A stretch of 64,000 bases of DNA, taken from contig NZ_CP034412.1 in the NCBI RefSeq assembly GCF_006094275.1, forward strand, positions 1,426,001-1,490,000. The letters are read 5' to 3'. The notes beneath the pieces are model-generated. The model was not told the origin of the DNA and searched no databases. It saw only the letters and a list, made by a program, of their open reading frames with translations. Source of the DNA: Glutamicibacter creatinolyticus. GTDB taxonomy: Bacteria; Actinomycetota; Actinomycetes; Actinomycetales; Micrococcaceae. A program made the position numbers and the translations under genes. The first letter of the stretch is position 1, and every line of letters starts with the position of its first letter. This document shows positions 34,587 to 41,852 of this stretch, one piece after another.

Positions 34587-35762
34587 CTAGGCGCGCTTCA
34601 GCAGGGCGGCAATGGCCTGCCCGCCACCGATGCACAACGTCACCACGGCAAATTGGCCATCCTTGCGAACCAGTTCCATGGCCGCCCGCAGCGTGAGGAT
34701 CGCGCCGGTAGCTCCCACGGGATGGCCCAGCGCTATCGCTCCGCCATAGGGGTTGACCCTATCCGCCGGAAGATTCGCATCCCGGATCACCGCCAGGGCT
34801 TGTGAGGCAAACGCTTCATTCAGTTCAATGACATCAATGTCCTGCGGGGACAGGCCCGTCTCCTCAAACAGCTTGCGCAGGGCAAAGGTCGGCGCGTAAC
34901 CCATGTACGCCGGATCCATGGCCGTGACGGTGACGTGTTCCAGGGTCGCCAGCGACGGCAGGCCGTGGGCGCGCACATAGGACTGCTTGGCCAGTACCAG
35001 GGCCGCAGCCCCGTCATTGATGCCCGAGGAGTTGCCGGCTGTCACCGAGCCCCGTGGGTCAAAGACCGGCTTGAGGCCGGCCAGCGACTCCAGGCTCACC
35101 CCGGGGCGCGGATGCTCATCCACGTCCTGGGCTTTACTTCCCACCAGGGAGGCGTCAACGATTTCCTCGGCAAACGCCGCCCGGGCCTCTGGACCGGTGG
35201 CCAGCTGCTGGGACCGCAGCGCAAACTCGTCCTGGTCTTCACGCGTGATTCCGTACTTGCGGGCGACATTCTCGGCGGTGGTGCCCATGTGCTTGTTGCT
35301 GAAAGGGTCGGTGAGCATAGCCAGGGTGCCATCCAACAGCTTGCGGTGTCCCAACGTCCTGCCGCGGGAGGCGGAGTAATCCAGATACGGCATGTTGGTC
35401 ATGGACTCGTTGCCGCCGGCGATCACCACCTCGGTGGCGCCGAAGGCCAGTGACTGTGCGGCGCTGAACACCGCCTGCAGGCCACTGCCGCACAACCGGT
35501 TGACGTTGAACGCCGTTGTCCGCTGCGGCAGCCCGGTACCCAGGGCCACCCGGCGGGCGTTGTAGGACTCGGGCCCCACCTGGCCAATGCACCCCATGAT
35601 GACCTCGTTCACGGCATCGGCGGGAATCCCGCTGCGCTGCAGCGCCCCGGAGGCCGCAGCCGCACCGAGCTCCGCGGTGGCCAGGTCCTGGTAGAGTCCA
35701 TTGAACTTTCCAACCGCGGTGCGCGCCCCGGCGATGATGGCAATCTCGTCGCTGTGCTCCAC
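34587..35762 (-). CDS. Acetyl-CoA C-acyltransferase (thiolase)
   Basis: Thiolase of 391 residues from the GTG at 35762, which has GGGAG about 7 bases upstream; the frame stays open far upstream over the deacetylase gene, but that part has no coding sense. Catalytic Cys91 is in NRLCGSGLQAV, H347 in GHPVGATGA and Cys377 in LCIGGGQA. It condenses two acetyl-CoA or cleaves 3-ketoacyl-CoA, so it may act in acetoacetyl-CoA formation or fatty-acid oxidation. Sequence alone does not separate biosynthetic from degradative type. No other beta-oxidation gene is adjacent. Confidence 0.95.
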   Translation of the reverse strand: MEHSDEIAIIAGARTAVGKFNGLYQDLATAELGAAAASGALQRSGIPADAVNEVIMGCIGQVGPESYNARRVALGTGLPQRTTAFNVNRLCGSGLQAVFSAAQSLAFGATEVVIAGGNESMTNMPYLDYSASRGRTLGHRKLLDGTLAMLTDPFSNKHMGTTAENVARKYGITREDQDEFALRSQQLATGPEARAAFAEEIVDASLVGSKAQDVDEHPRPGVSLESLAGLKPVFDPRGSVTAGNSSGINDGAAALVLAKQSYVRAHGLPSLATLEHVTVTAMDPAYMGYAPTFALRKLFEETGLSPQDIDVIELNEAFASQALAVIRDANLPADRVNPYGGAIALGHPVGATGAILTLRAAMELVRKDGQFAVVTLCIGGGQAIAALLKRA

Positions 35763-36005
35763 GTCCAACTCCCGATCTTCAGCCCAAGGTTTTTGACAGT
35801 CTACGACAAGACCTACGCTGTCGAAGTGTGGCGTCATCAAGCGAAGTTCAACCGGTCCTGCCGAGCATGCCGCGTGAGGCCGCGCACAGCCGTGCGTGAG
35901 GTGGAGCATGCCAAGTTGCCCCGCAGATAACGACTGTTTAACGATTGGTTGCCACACCCCGAATCGGTTAGGTGTCACGGTGCTAAAACTTGGAAACTGG
36001 AACTC

Positions 36006-37517
36006 ATGACCTCGAACCATGGCCGTGTGCTGCGTGCCGCTGCAATGACCCTCACCGGACTTTTGGCCCTCAGCGGGTGTGCTGTCAGCCAGCCTTCCGC
36101 CCCGGATGACGTCAATTCGCTGCAGCAGCTGCCGGACACCACCGCCAGCAGTGAAGCCGAGGGAGGCAACACCCAGCTCACCGGGCTGAACCGGGTCACC
36201 ACCAGCAATGAGCGGCTGCACATGTACGCCGCGCACCTGGAGCTGAAGGATCACCCGCAGATCAGCCGGGCCACCCGGGAATCGGTCACCGCGAGCATTG
36301 ACGCTTTCCTGGCTGATCACCAGGACGCCCTGGATGAGGACGTAACCGCCAAGCCGGAACTGAACATCAACTCCCAGGCTGCCTCGGCTGACCAGAGCGT
36401 GCTCGGGGTCTCGCAACAGATCTATGAATTCGCCGGGGCCTCTGGCGCCAACAGCTACCGCACCCAATGGTTTGATGTTCAGCAGGACCGCGAAATTCCC
36501 ACCGGGGAACTGTTCTCCTCGTCCGAAGCCTGGGACCACGTGCGGCAGATGCTCGCCGAGCAGGCCAACAGCAAGGCCGGCATCGATCTGGAATCCGTTA
36601 CGGATCTTCCCGAGGAGGCCACCGATGACGTTCAGTTCACCACCAGCGGGGACCTGCGGGTCCAGGTGGACGAATATCTGATCGCCCCGGGGTCCGAGGG
36701 CACCATTGTGCTGCAGCTGGATGCCGGGCGCGTCGACGGACTGCTCTCGGATTTGGGCCGCGCCGCGCAGGGTTCGGTGGTCGAGCATGATGCGGCGCCA
36801 ACCCCGGAACCGGTTCCCGGGACATCGGAGAGCGGCTCGGCGACGCCCGAGGAAGAACAGCAGCAGAACACTCCGGCCCAGGTGCCCGAGGTCAGCCAGG
36901 TGGACTGCAGGGAAGCCAAGTGCGTGGCGCTGACCTTTGATGACGGCCCCGGTGCCAGCACCGGGTACCTGCTCGATTCGCTGAAGAAGGAAGGGGTCCC
37001 GGCCACCTTCTTCGTGGTGGGACCCAACGCCCAGGCGCGCCCGCAACTGCTGCGGCGCATGCAGGCCGAGGGGCACCAGATCGGCAACCACACCTTCTCC
37101 CACCGTTCCCTGCCCGCCCTGGCCTCCTCGGAAGTGGCCAAGGAACTGCTGCGCACCGACGAGGCCATCAGCTCGGCCACCGGGTACAGCTCAACACTGG
37201 TGCGCCCACCCTATGGCGCCCACAACAAGGACGTGGACCGGATCGTGACCTCCCCGCTGATCCTGTGGGATGTGGACACCCTGGACTGGAAGCACCGCAA
37301 CACCAACAAGACCATCTCCACCGCCATGGATGAGGTGCGTCCCGGGTCGATTATCTTGATGCACGACATCCATGCCAGCACGGTGGCCGCGGTCCCAGGG
37401 CTGATCCGAGAGCTCAAGGACAAGGGCTACACCCCGGTGCGGGTGGACCAACTCTTCGCCCACTCAAAGCTGAGCGCCGGAAAGGCGTACTACCGAGGCG
37501 AACACCCGGCTTCGTAA
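36006..37517 (+). CDS. Lipid-anchored polysaccharide (peptidoglycan) deacetylase
   Basis: Protein of 503 residues from the ATG at 36006. The signal peptide ends in LALSGC, so Cys25 is the lipid anchor. Residues about 60-270 resemble the DUF3298/PdaC-like domain found before NodB domains. A Glu/Gln/Pro-rich linker follows. The NodB domain (about 300-490) has TFDDGP (D312, D313), GNHTFSHRSL with the metal His pair, RPPYGAHN and ILMHDI. Likely a peptidoglycan GlcNAc or MurNAc deacetylase at the outer membrane face, altering lysozyme sensitivity; exact substrate is inferred. It stands alone between thiolase and rpsP. Confidence 0.92.
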   Translation: MTSNHGRVLRAAAMTLTGLLALSGCAVSQPSAPDDVNSLQQLPDTTASSEAEGGNTQLTGLNRVTTSNERLHMYAAHLELKDHPQISRATRESVTASIDAFLADHQDALDEDVTAKPELNINSQAASADQSVLGVSQQIYEFAGASGANSYRTQWFDVQQDREIPTGELFSSSEAWDHVRQMLAEQANSKAGIDLESVTDLPEEATDDVQFTTSGDLRVQVDEYLIAPGSEGTIVLQLDAGRVDGLLSDLGRAAQGSVVEHDAAPTPEPVPGTSESGSATPEEEQQQNTPAQVPEVSQVDCREAKCVALTFDDGPGASTGYLLDSLKKEGVPATFFVVGPNAQARPQLLRRMQAEGHQIGNHTFSHRSLPALASSEVAKELLRTDEAISSATGYSSTLVRPPYGAHNKDVDRIVTSPLILWDVDTLDWKHRNTNKTISTAMDEVRPGSIILMHDIHASTVAAVPGLIRELKDKGYTPVRVDQLFAHSKLSAGKAYYRGEHPAS

Positions 37518-37878
37518 TATCGGTACCTGGGAACGGGGCGCGCCGGCAGCCGGTTGAAAAGATGGCAACAGCCCGTATCAACAAGGACGGCTGCTGAATC
37601 CCACTGTGTTGCCTAGGGCTACGTTGTCCCTGCCGCCCGTGAACCGACGGCAGCCTGGCAGGTGGGGGAGGGGAAAGAGCTCTGGTACGTGTTGCAGCCA
37701 ACACGACCACGGAATTGGTTTCCCTTGCCCTGCTCTGGCATAATTGCAGGGTACTCGATTTGATGTGGCCCCTCTCTCCATGTCAGGTCCTGTCCTTAGA
37801 ACCAGCCCAGTATGGCTTGCCCCACAAGCGCAGAAACCGCTGGTTCGACCATGTTGAGAAACAGGAGTGACCACAAAA
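37518..37878 (+). other. Intergenic leader and promoter region of the rpsP operon
   Basis: About 360 bases containing the candidate rpsP promoter at 37715-37744 and the AGGAG at 37863-37867. Nothing else was recognised. Confidence 0.5.
37715..37744 (+). promoter_or_regulatory. Candidate promoter of rpsP operon
   Basis: TTGGTT (37715-37720) and CATAAT (37739-37744) are separated by 18 bases, close to sigma-70 consensus. The predicted transcript would have a leader of about 125 bases. Confidence 0.45.
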
Positions 37879-38286
37879 GTGGCCGTTAAAATTCGTTTGA
37901 AGCGCTTCGGCAAGATGCGCGCCCCTCACTACCGTGTGATCGTCATCGACTCGCGTGCCAAGCGCGATGGCCGTGCCATCGAAGAGATCGGTGAATACCA
38001 CCCGACCGAGAACCCGTCGAAGATCCGCATCGACTCGGACCGTGCCCAGTACTGGCTGTCGGTTGGCGCTCAGCCGACCGAGCAGGTGCACGCTCTGCTG
38101 AAGATCACCGGTGACTGGCAGAAGTTCAAGGGCATCGAGGGCCAGGAAGGCACCCTGAAGGTTGCCGAGCCGAAGCCCGAGTTCGTTGCCCCGCAGAAGG
38201 GTTCGGTGATCCTGCCGGAGGCCGTCACCCCTAAGGCTGACAAGCCGGCCGAGGCTGAAACCGCTGAAGCCACCGAGGCTGAGTAA
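37879..38286 (+). CDS. rpsP: 30S ribosomal protein S16
   Basis: Small-subunit ribosomal protein of 135 residues. The start GTG at 37879 ([19 protein letters not shown]) matches S16 proteins; the GTG four codons earlier overlaps the ribosome-binding site. The core S16 motifs [14 protein letters not shown] and [13 protein letters not shown] are present. The C-terminal 50 residues form an Ala/Glu/Lys-rich extension typical of actinobacterial S16. It is followed after 2 bases by khpA, and starts the rpsP-khpA-rimM-trmD-rplS block. Confidence 0.97.
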   Translation: MAVKIRLKRFGKMRAPHYRVIVIDSRAKRDGRAIEEIGEYHPTENPSKIRIDSDRAQYWLSVGAQPTEQVHALLKITGDWQKFKGIEGQEGTLKVAEPKPEFVAPQKGSVILPEAVTPKADKPAEAETAEATEAE

Positions 38287-38288
38287 CC

Positions 38289-38528
38289 ATGCTCGCAGAT
38301 GCGCTTGACCATCTGGTGCGCGGCATCGTCGACGAGCCGGAGGACGTCAGGGTTGCCCTGAAGTCCACCCGGCGCGGAGACCTGCTGGAAGTGCGCGTGC
38401 ATCCCGAGGACCTCGGTCGCGTGATCGGGCGTCAGGGCCGCACCGCACGGGCACTGCGCACCGTGATGGCTGCGCTGGCCAACGAGCCGATCCGGGTCGA
38501 TGTGATCGACACGGACCGCAACCGTTAG
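38289..38528 (+). CDS. khpA: KH-domain RNA-binding protein KhpA
   Basis: A 79-residue single KH-domain protein. GxxG loop IGRQGRTARALR at residues about 46-57 and the preceding strand LLEVRVHPEDLGRV fit KhpA. In other bacteria KhpA binds RNA with KhpB/EloR and affects cell division. It sits 2 bases after rpsP and before rimM, its usual place. A hairpin follows 38 bases downstream. Confidence 0.95.
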   Translation: MLADALDHLVRGIVDEPEDVRVALKSTRRGDLLEVRVHPEDLGRVIGRQGRTARALRTVMAALANEPIRVDVIDTDRNR

Positions 38529-38566
38529 CCGCGAAACCTTGAAGTCTCGCGCAAGGTGACTTCACT

Positions 38567-38608
38567 GCAAGGGGAGTTCCCGCCCAACCAGGCGGGAACT
38601 CCCCTTGC
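38567..38608 (+). terminator. Strong hairpin between khpA and rimM (terminator or attenuator)
   Basis: Perfect 18-base inverted repeat (38567-38584 with 38591-38608) around the loop CAACCA. The U-tract is poor (GCTTTCC), so it may be a partial terminator or a processing element rather than a full stop. Confidence 0.65.
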
Positions 38609-38752
38609 GCTTTCCAGCCCTTTGAATCACCCACCATCTTTTGCTGCTGCCGCACTAGACTATTGCCCAGACAGCACCACCGGGGGTTGCGGCCCGCCCG
38701 CCGCAACCGCACCTATAGTCACCGCCTTCCTAAGGAGAATGATCACCCCGTC

Positions 38753-39280
38753 ATGCGCATGCAGGTTGCACGTATCGGCAAGCCCCACGGTATCCGCGGC
38801 GAAGTCACCGTCCAGGTCCTCACCGACGCCCCGGAGGAGCGCTTCGTCAAGGGCGCACAGTTCCACGTGGTCAACGGACCGGTCGAGCGGCTGACCATCC
38901 GCAGCGCCCGGTGGAACAAGGCCATCCTGCTGCTGGGCTTCGAGGAGATCGCGGACCGCAACGCCGCCGAGACGCTGCGCCAGGCCCGCCTCGAATTCGA
39001 CACCGAAGACGAGCAGGAGGATGACCAGGACCAGTGGTACGAGCATGAGCTCGTGGACCTGAAGGTCATGCTGGAGGGCGAACAGGTCGGAGTCATCACC
39101 GAGATGCGCACCGGCACCGCCCAGGACCTACTGGTCTTTAAGGGCAATGACGGTGAGGAGGTCTTCCTGCCCTTCGTTGAGGAATTCGTTCCGGAAATCG
39201 ACCTGGAGGCCGGCACCATGACCATCACCCCGCCGGCTGGCCTGCTCGAGGTCAACCGCGAAGAGGGCGGGAAGAACTAG
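38753..39280 (+). CDS. rimM: 16S rRNA processing protein RimM
   Basis: Ribosome maturation factor of 175 residues that binds S19 and helps 30S head assembly. MQVARIGKPHGIRGEVTVQVLTD is the typical N-terminal RimM domain, and residues about 95-165 form the PRC-barrel (YEHELVDLKVMLEGEQVG, ... DLLVFKGNDGEEVFLPFV). The ATG at 38753 and the ATG at 38759 both fit; the nearest good ribosome-binding site, TAAGGAG at 38731-38737, is about 15 bases away. trmD follows after 3 bases. Confidence 0.95.
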   Translation: MRMQVARIGKPHGIRGEVTVQVLTDAPEERFVKGAQFHVVNGPVERLTIRSARWNKAILLLGFEEIADRNAAETLRQARLEFDTEDEQEDDQDQWYEHELVDLKVMLEGEQVGVITEMRTGTAQDLLVFKGNDGEEVFLPFVEEFVPEIDLEAGTMTITPPAGLLEVNREEGGKN

Positions 39281-39283
39281 CCC

Positions 39284-40093
39284 ATGCGCATCGATGTCAT
39301 CTCGATCTTCCCGGAATACCTTGCCGCCCTGGACCTGTCGCTGATCGGCAAGGCCCGTACCCAGGGACTGCTGGATCTGAACGTCCAGGACCTGCGCGAG
39401 TACACCTACGACCGCCATCACAAGGTGGATGACACCCCCTATGGCGGGGGAGCGGGCATGGTCATGAAGCCCGAGCCCTGGGGTGAGGCGCTGGATGCGG
39501 TGCTGCAGACCCACTCCAGCTCCGAACTTCCCACGCTCATCGTCCCCTCCCCGGCCGGAGCCGTGTTCAACCAGCAGATGGCCTACGAGCTGGCCGAGGA
39601 AGAGCACCTGGTCTTCGCCTGCGGACGCTACGAGGGCATTGATGAGCGCGTCATCGACTACGCGCACGAACGCTTCAACGTCATCCCGATATCCATCGGG
39701 GACTATGTCCTAAACGGGGGAGAGGTGGCCGTGCTGGTGATGGTCGAGGCCATCGCCCGACTGATCCCCGGGGTCATCGGCAACCCGGAGTCGCTGGTGG
39801 AGGAATCCCACTCGGACGTGCTGCTGGAATACCCCGTCTACACCAAGCCGGCCTCCTGGCGGGGCCGCGAGGTGCCCGAGGTGCTGCTGGGCGGCAACCA
39901 CGGCCGGGTCGCCCGCTTCCGGCGCGACGCGCAGATCCAGCGCACCGCAGCCCGCCGCCCGGATTTGATCACCCAACTGGATCCCAGCACGCTGAACCGC
40001 AAGGACCGCGACCAGCTGTGGCATGCCGGGTTCGCGGTGCAGGATGGGCAGGTCATTCGCAAGTCCGAGCTGGACTGGGACGCGGAGTCGTAA
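39284..40093 (+). CDS. trmD: tRNA (guanine37-N1)-methyltransferase TrmD
   Basis: SPOUT methyltransferase that makes m1G37 in tRNAs to prevent frameshifting. The 269-residue protein starts [13 protein letters not shown], has [17 protein letters not shown], and carries the SAM trefoil-knot motifs [15 protein letters not shown] and [20 protein letters not shown]. The C-terminal tRNA-binding part includes [15 protein letters not shown]. It starts 3 bases after rimM and precedes rplS by about 240 bases, the usual arrangement. Confidence 0.98.
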   Translation: MRIDVISIFPEYLAALDLSLIGKARTQGLLDLNVQDLREYTYDRHHKVDDTPYGGGAGMVMKPEPWGEALDAVLQTHSSSELPTLIVPSPAGAVFNQQMAYELAEEEHLVFACGRYEGIDERVIDYAHERFNVIPISIGDYVLNGGEVAVLVMVEAIARLIPGVIGNPESLVEESHSDVLLEYPVYTKPASWRGREVPEVLLGGNHGRVARFRRDAQIQRTAARRPDLITQLDPSTLNRKDRDQLWHAGFAVQDGQVIRKSELDWDAES

Positions 40094-40204
40094 ATCACCG
40101 TGGCCTCGCCCACGGTGCGTTGGCACTAGGGCGCAGGGTTATGGCAGAATTAACTCTTGGTGTGTTTTGTCTTGCCGCCTGCCGCAGGGGGCGTTGCAGA
40201 CATG

Positions 40205-40318
40205 AGAAACCACCGCACCGACAAGCTAGAGCCTTGTCGGTGGCTATGACGTTTCAAGGGCATGTGCACCGCACATGCGCCTTGCCAATAAGGACAGGTG
40301 ACCTGCGGCAGTTGTCCT
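40205..40318 (+). promoter_or_regulatory. Structured 5' leader of rplS
   Basis: Three successive hairpins: CACCGACAAG with its complement at 40216-40242, GCATGTGC with GCACATGC within 40256-40283, and AGGACA with TGTCCT at 40291-40318. The last ends directly against the AGGAG site of rplS. Such a leader suggests autoregulation or transcript stability, but no known RNA family was recognised. Confidence 0.5.
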
Positions 40319-40331
40319 AGGAGATGCACCA

Positions 40332-40691
40332 ATGCATATTCTCGACGAGCTGGATTCAGCTTCACTGCGCAACGATGTTCCCGATTTCGGTCCGGGTGAC
40401 ACCCTGAACGTTCACGTAAACATCATCGAAGGCAAGAACTCCCGTGTCCAGGTCTTCAAGGGCTATGTCCTTGGCCGCCAGGGCCGCGGTATCGGTGAGA
40501 CCTTCACCGTCCGCAAGGTTTCCTTCGGCGTGGGCATCGAGCGTACCTTCCCGGTACACTCCCCGATCATCGACAAGATCGAGGTCGTGGCCCGCGGTGA
40601 CGTGCGCCGTGCCAAGCTGTACTACATGCGCGACCGCCACGGTAAGGCAGCTCGCATCCGCGAGAAGCGCGAATTCGGCACCAAGAAGTAG
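40332..40691 (+). CDS. rplS: 50S ribosomal protein L19
   Basis: Large-subunit ribosomal protein of 119 residues at the 30S-50S interface. [67 protein letters not shown] is the conserved L19 body, here noted in parts at residues about 20-115. AGGAG lies 8 bases before the ATG. It follows trmD after a structured leader and precedes lepB by 13 bases. Confidence 0.98.
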   Translation: MHILDELDSASLRNDVPDFGPGDTLNVHVNIIEGKNSRVQVFKGYVLGRQGRGIGETFTVRKVSFGVGIERTFPVHSPIIDKIEVVARGDVRRAKLYYMRDRHGKAARIREKREFGTKK

Positions 40692-40704
40692 TCCGCATTC
40701 TTCC

Positions 40705-41352
40705 ATGAATCGGATTGCGCGCGCCGAGCGAGCAGTCACAAAGCGCCGGACCTGGTCTTGGGTCTGGCGCTTTGTCATTGCCGCCATCATCCTGGGATTC
40801 CTGGCCACCATCACCATCAGGGCCACGCTGCTGGATGTCTACCACATCAAGTCGGTCTCCATGCAGCCCACGCTGAACCCCGGTGAATCCATTCTGGTGG
40901 ATCTGCGCGCCTACGGTGAGCAGGGACCAGAACGGGGGGACATCGTGGTCTTTGACGGACGCGGCTCCTTCCTGCCCTACCAGCGCGCCTCCTTCGCCGA
41001 CACAATTTCCCGTGCCCTGCACTGGAGCGGCTCCAACTCCAGCTACGTCAAGAGAATCATCGGCGTGGGCGGGGACACCGTCGAATGCTGCAGCCCCGAC
41101 GGGCGGCTGATGGTCAATGGCCACCCCATCGCTGAAGAGTACGTCATGCACGGCAATGCGCCCAGCGAGCAGAAGTTCAGCGTCCAGGTGCCCGAAGGGC
41201 GGATCTGGGTGATGGGGGACCACCGCGAGAAGTCCGAGGACTCCCGCTCCCTGCTCGGCGCCAGCGGCGGGGGCATGATCCCAGTGGATCGGGTGCTGGG
41301 CGAAGTCACGGAAGTGATCTGGCCGCTGAAGAAGCGCCACCCCGTCGAGTAG
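40705..41352 (+). CDS. lepB: Signal peptidase I (first copy)
   Basis: Membrane serine protease of 215 residues that cleaves Sec and Tat signal peptides. ATG at 40705 lies 13 bases after rplS. One transmembrane segment at about 18-42 precedes the catalytic Ser52 in SVSMQPTL; the general-base Lys116 is in YVKRIIGVGGD, and the C-terminal box GDHREKSEDSR is present. GGGMIPVDRVLGEV follows. It carries the Cys-Cys of TVECCSPDGR seen also in the second copy. The second lepB lies 6.7 kb downstream past an insert. Confidence 0.95.
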   Translation: MNRIARAERAVTKRRTWSWVWRFVIAAIILGFLATITIRATLLDVYHIKSVSMQPTLNPGESILVDLRAYGEQGPERGDIVVFDGRGSFLPYQRASFADTISRALHWSGSNSSYVKRIIGVGGDTVECCSPDGRLMVNGHPIAEEYVMHGNAPSEQKFSVQVPEGRIWVMGDHREKSEDSRSLLGASGGGMIPVDRVLGEVTEVIWPLKKRHPVE

Positions 41353-41852
41353 CGCACCGACCTTGCTGTAGGACCACCCCAGCAAGTTCCTCGCCGCGGG
41401 AAAGCAGCCGCACGCGGGCTGCACGTTTAGATGTCATGGCTGATCAGGTCCTTATATGACGTGGCCGTGAAAAAGATCTTTAAGACGCTTGCGCGGGCGG
41501 TCCCGATTCTCCCTTTACCGCTGTCCGAGCGTGCGCCACGCGTGCATCGGCATTGCCCACCGGCGAAAGAACTCATGAATGCCATGTGTCACACTGCTCT
41601 GACCTCGGGCAAATAACAGTTGGCCGATCTCTAACTGCACGGGTCGGTGGCCCAGGAAACTCGTCTAGGCCGGTGACCAGCCGGTGACTAGGGAAGAGGC
41701 GCGACTGATTGCGGAGCGATGGCAAGTTTCCTGCCTTGAAACTGATTATCTCCTGTGGATAGGGTTTCGATTTGGTAACACACCTGTGCCCTGCGTGTGA
41801 TCAACAGCTGAGTTAGATCCGCCAGGTTTCGCACCAACTGGGAGAACCCTCT
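41353..41852 (+). other. Long intergenic region before the surface protease gene
   Basis: About 500 bases without a convincing gene. It holds the candidate protease promoter at 41736-41765 and a weak GCAGCC/GGCTGC hairpin near 41405-41423; no RNA or repeat was recognised. Confidence 0.5.
41736..41765 (+). promoter_or_regulatory. Candidate promoter of the surface protease gene
   Basis: TTGAAA (41736-41741) and TAGGGT (41760-41765) are separated by 18 bases. The start codon is about 90 bases further on, leaving a moderate leader. Confidence 0.4.

Noticed and set aside
35763-37103. Very long minus-strand open frame continuing upstream of the thiolase gene
   Set aside because: It lies antisense to the polysaccharide deacetylase gene, has no domain, and the thiolase start at 35762 has a good ribosome-binding site. 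High-GC coding sequence often leaves antisense frames open.
41431-41616. Short open frame of 61 codons between lepB and the protease gene
   Set aside because: No ribosome-binding site or recognisable domain, and it contains repeated rare-looking codon runs typical of non-coding sequence.
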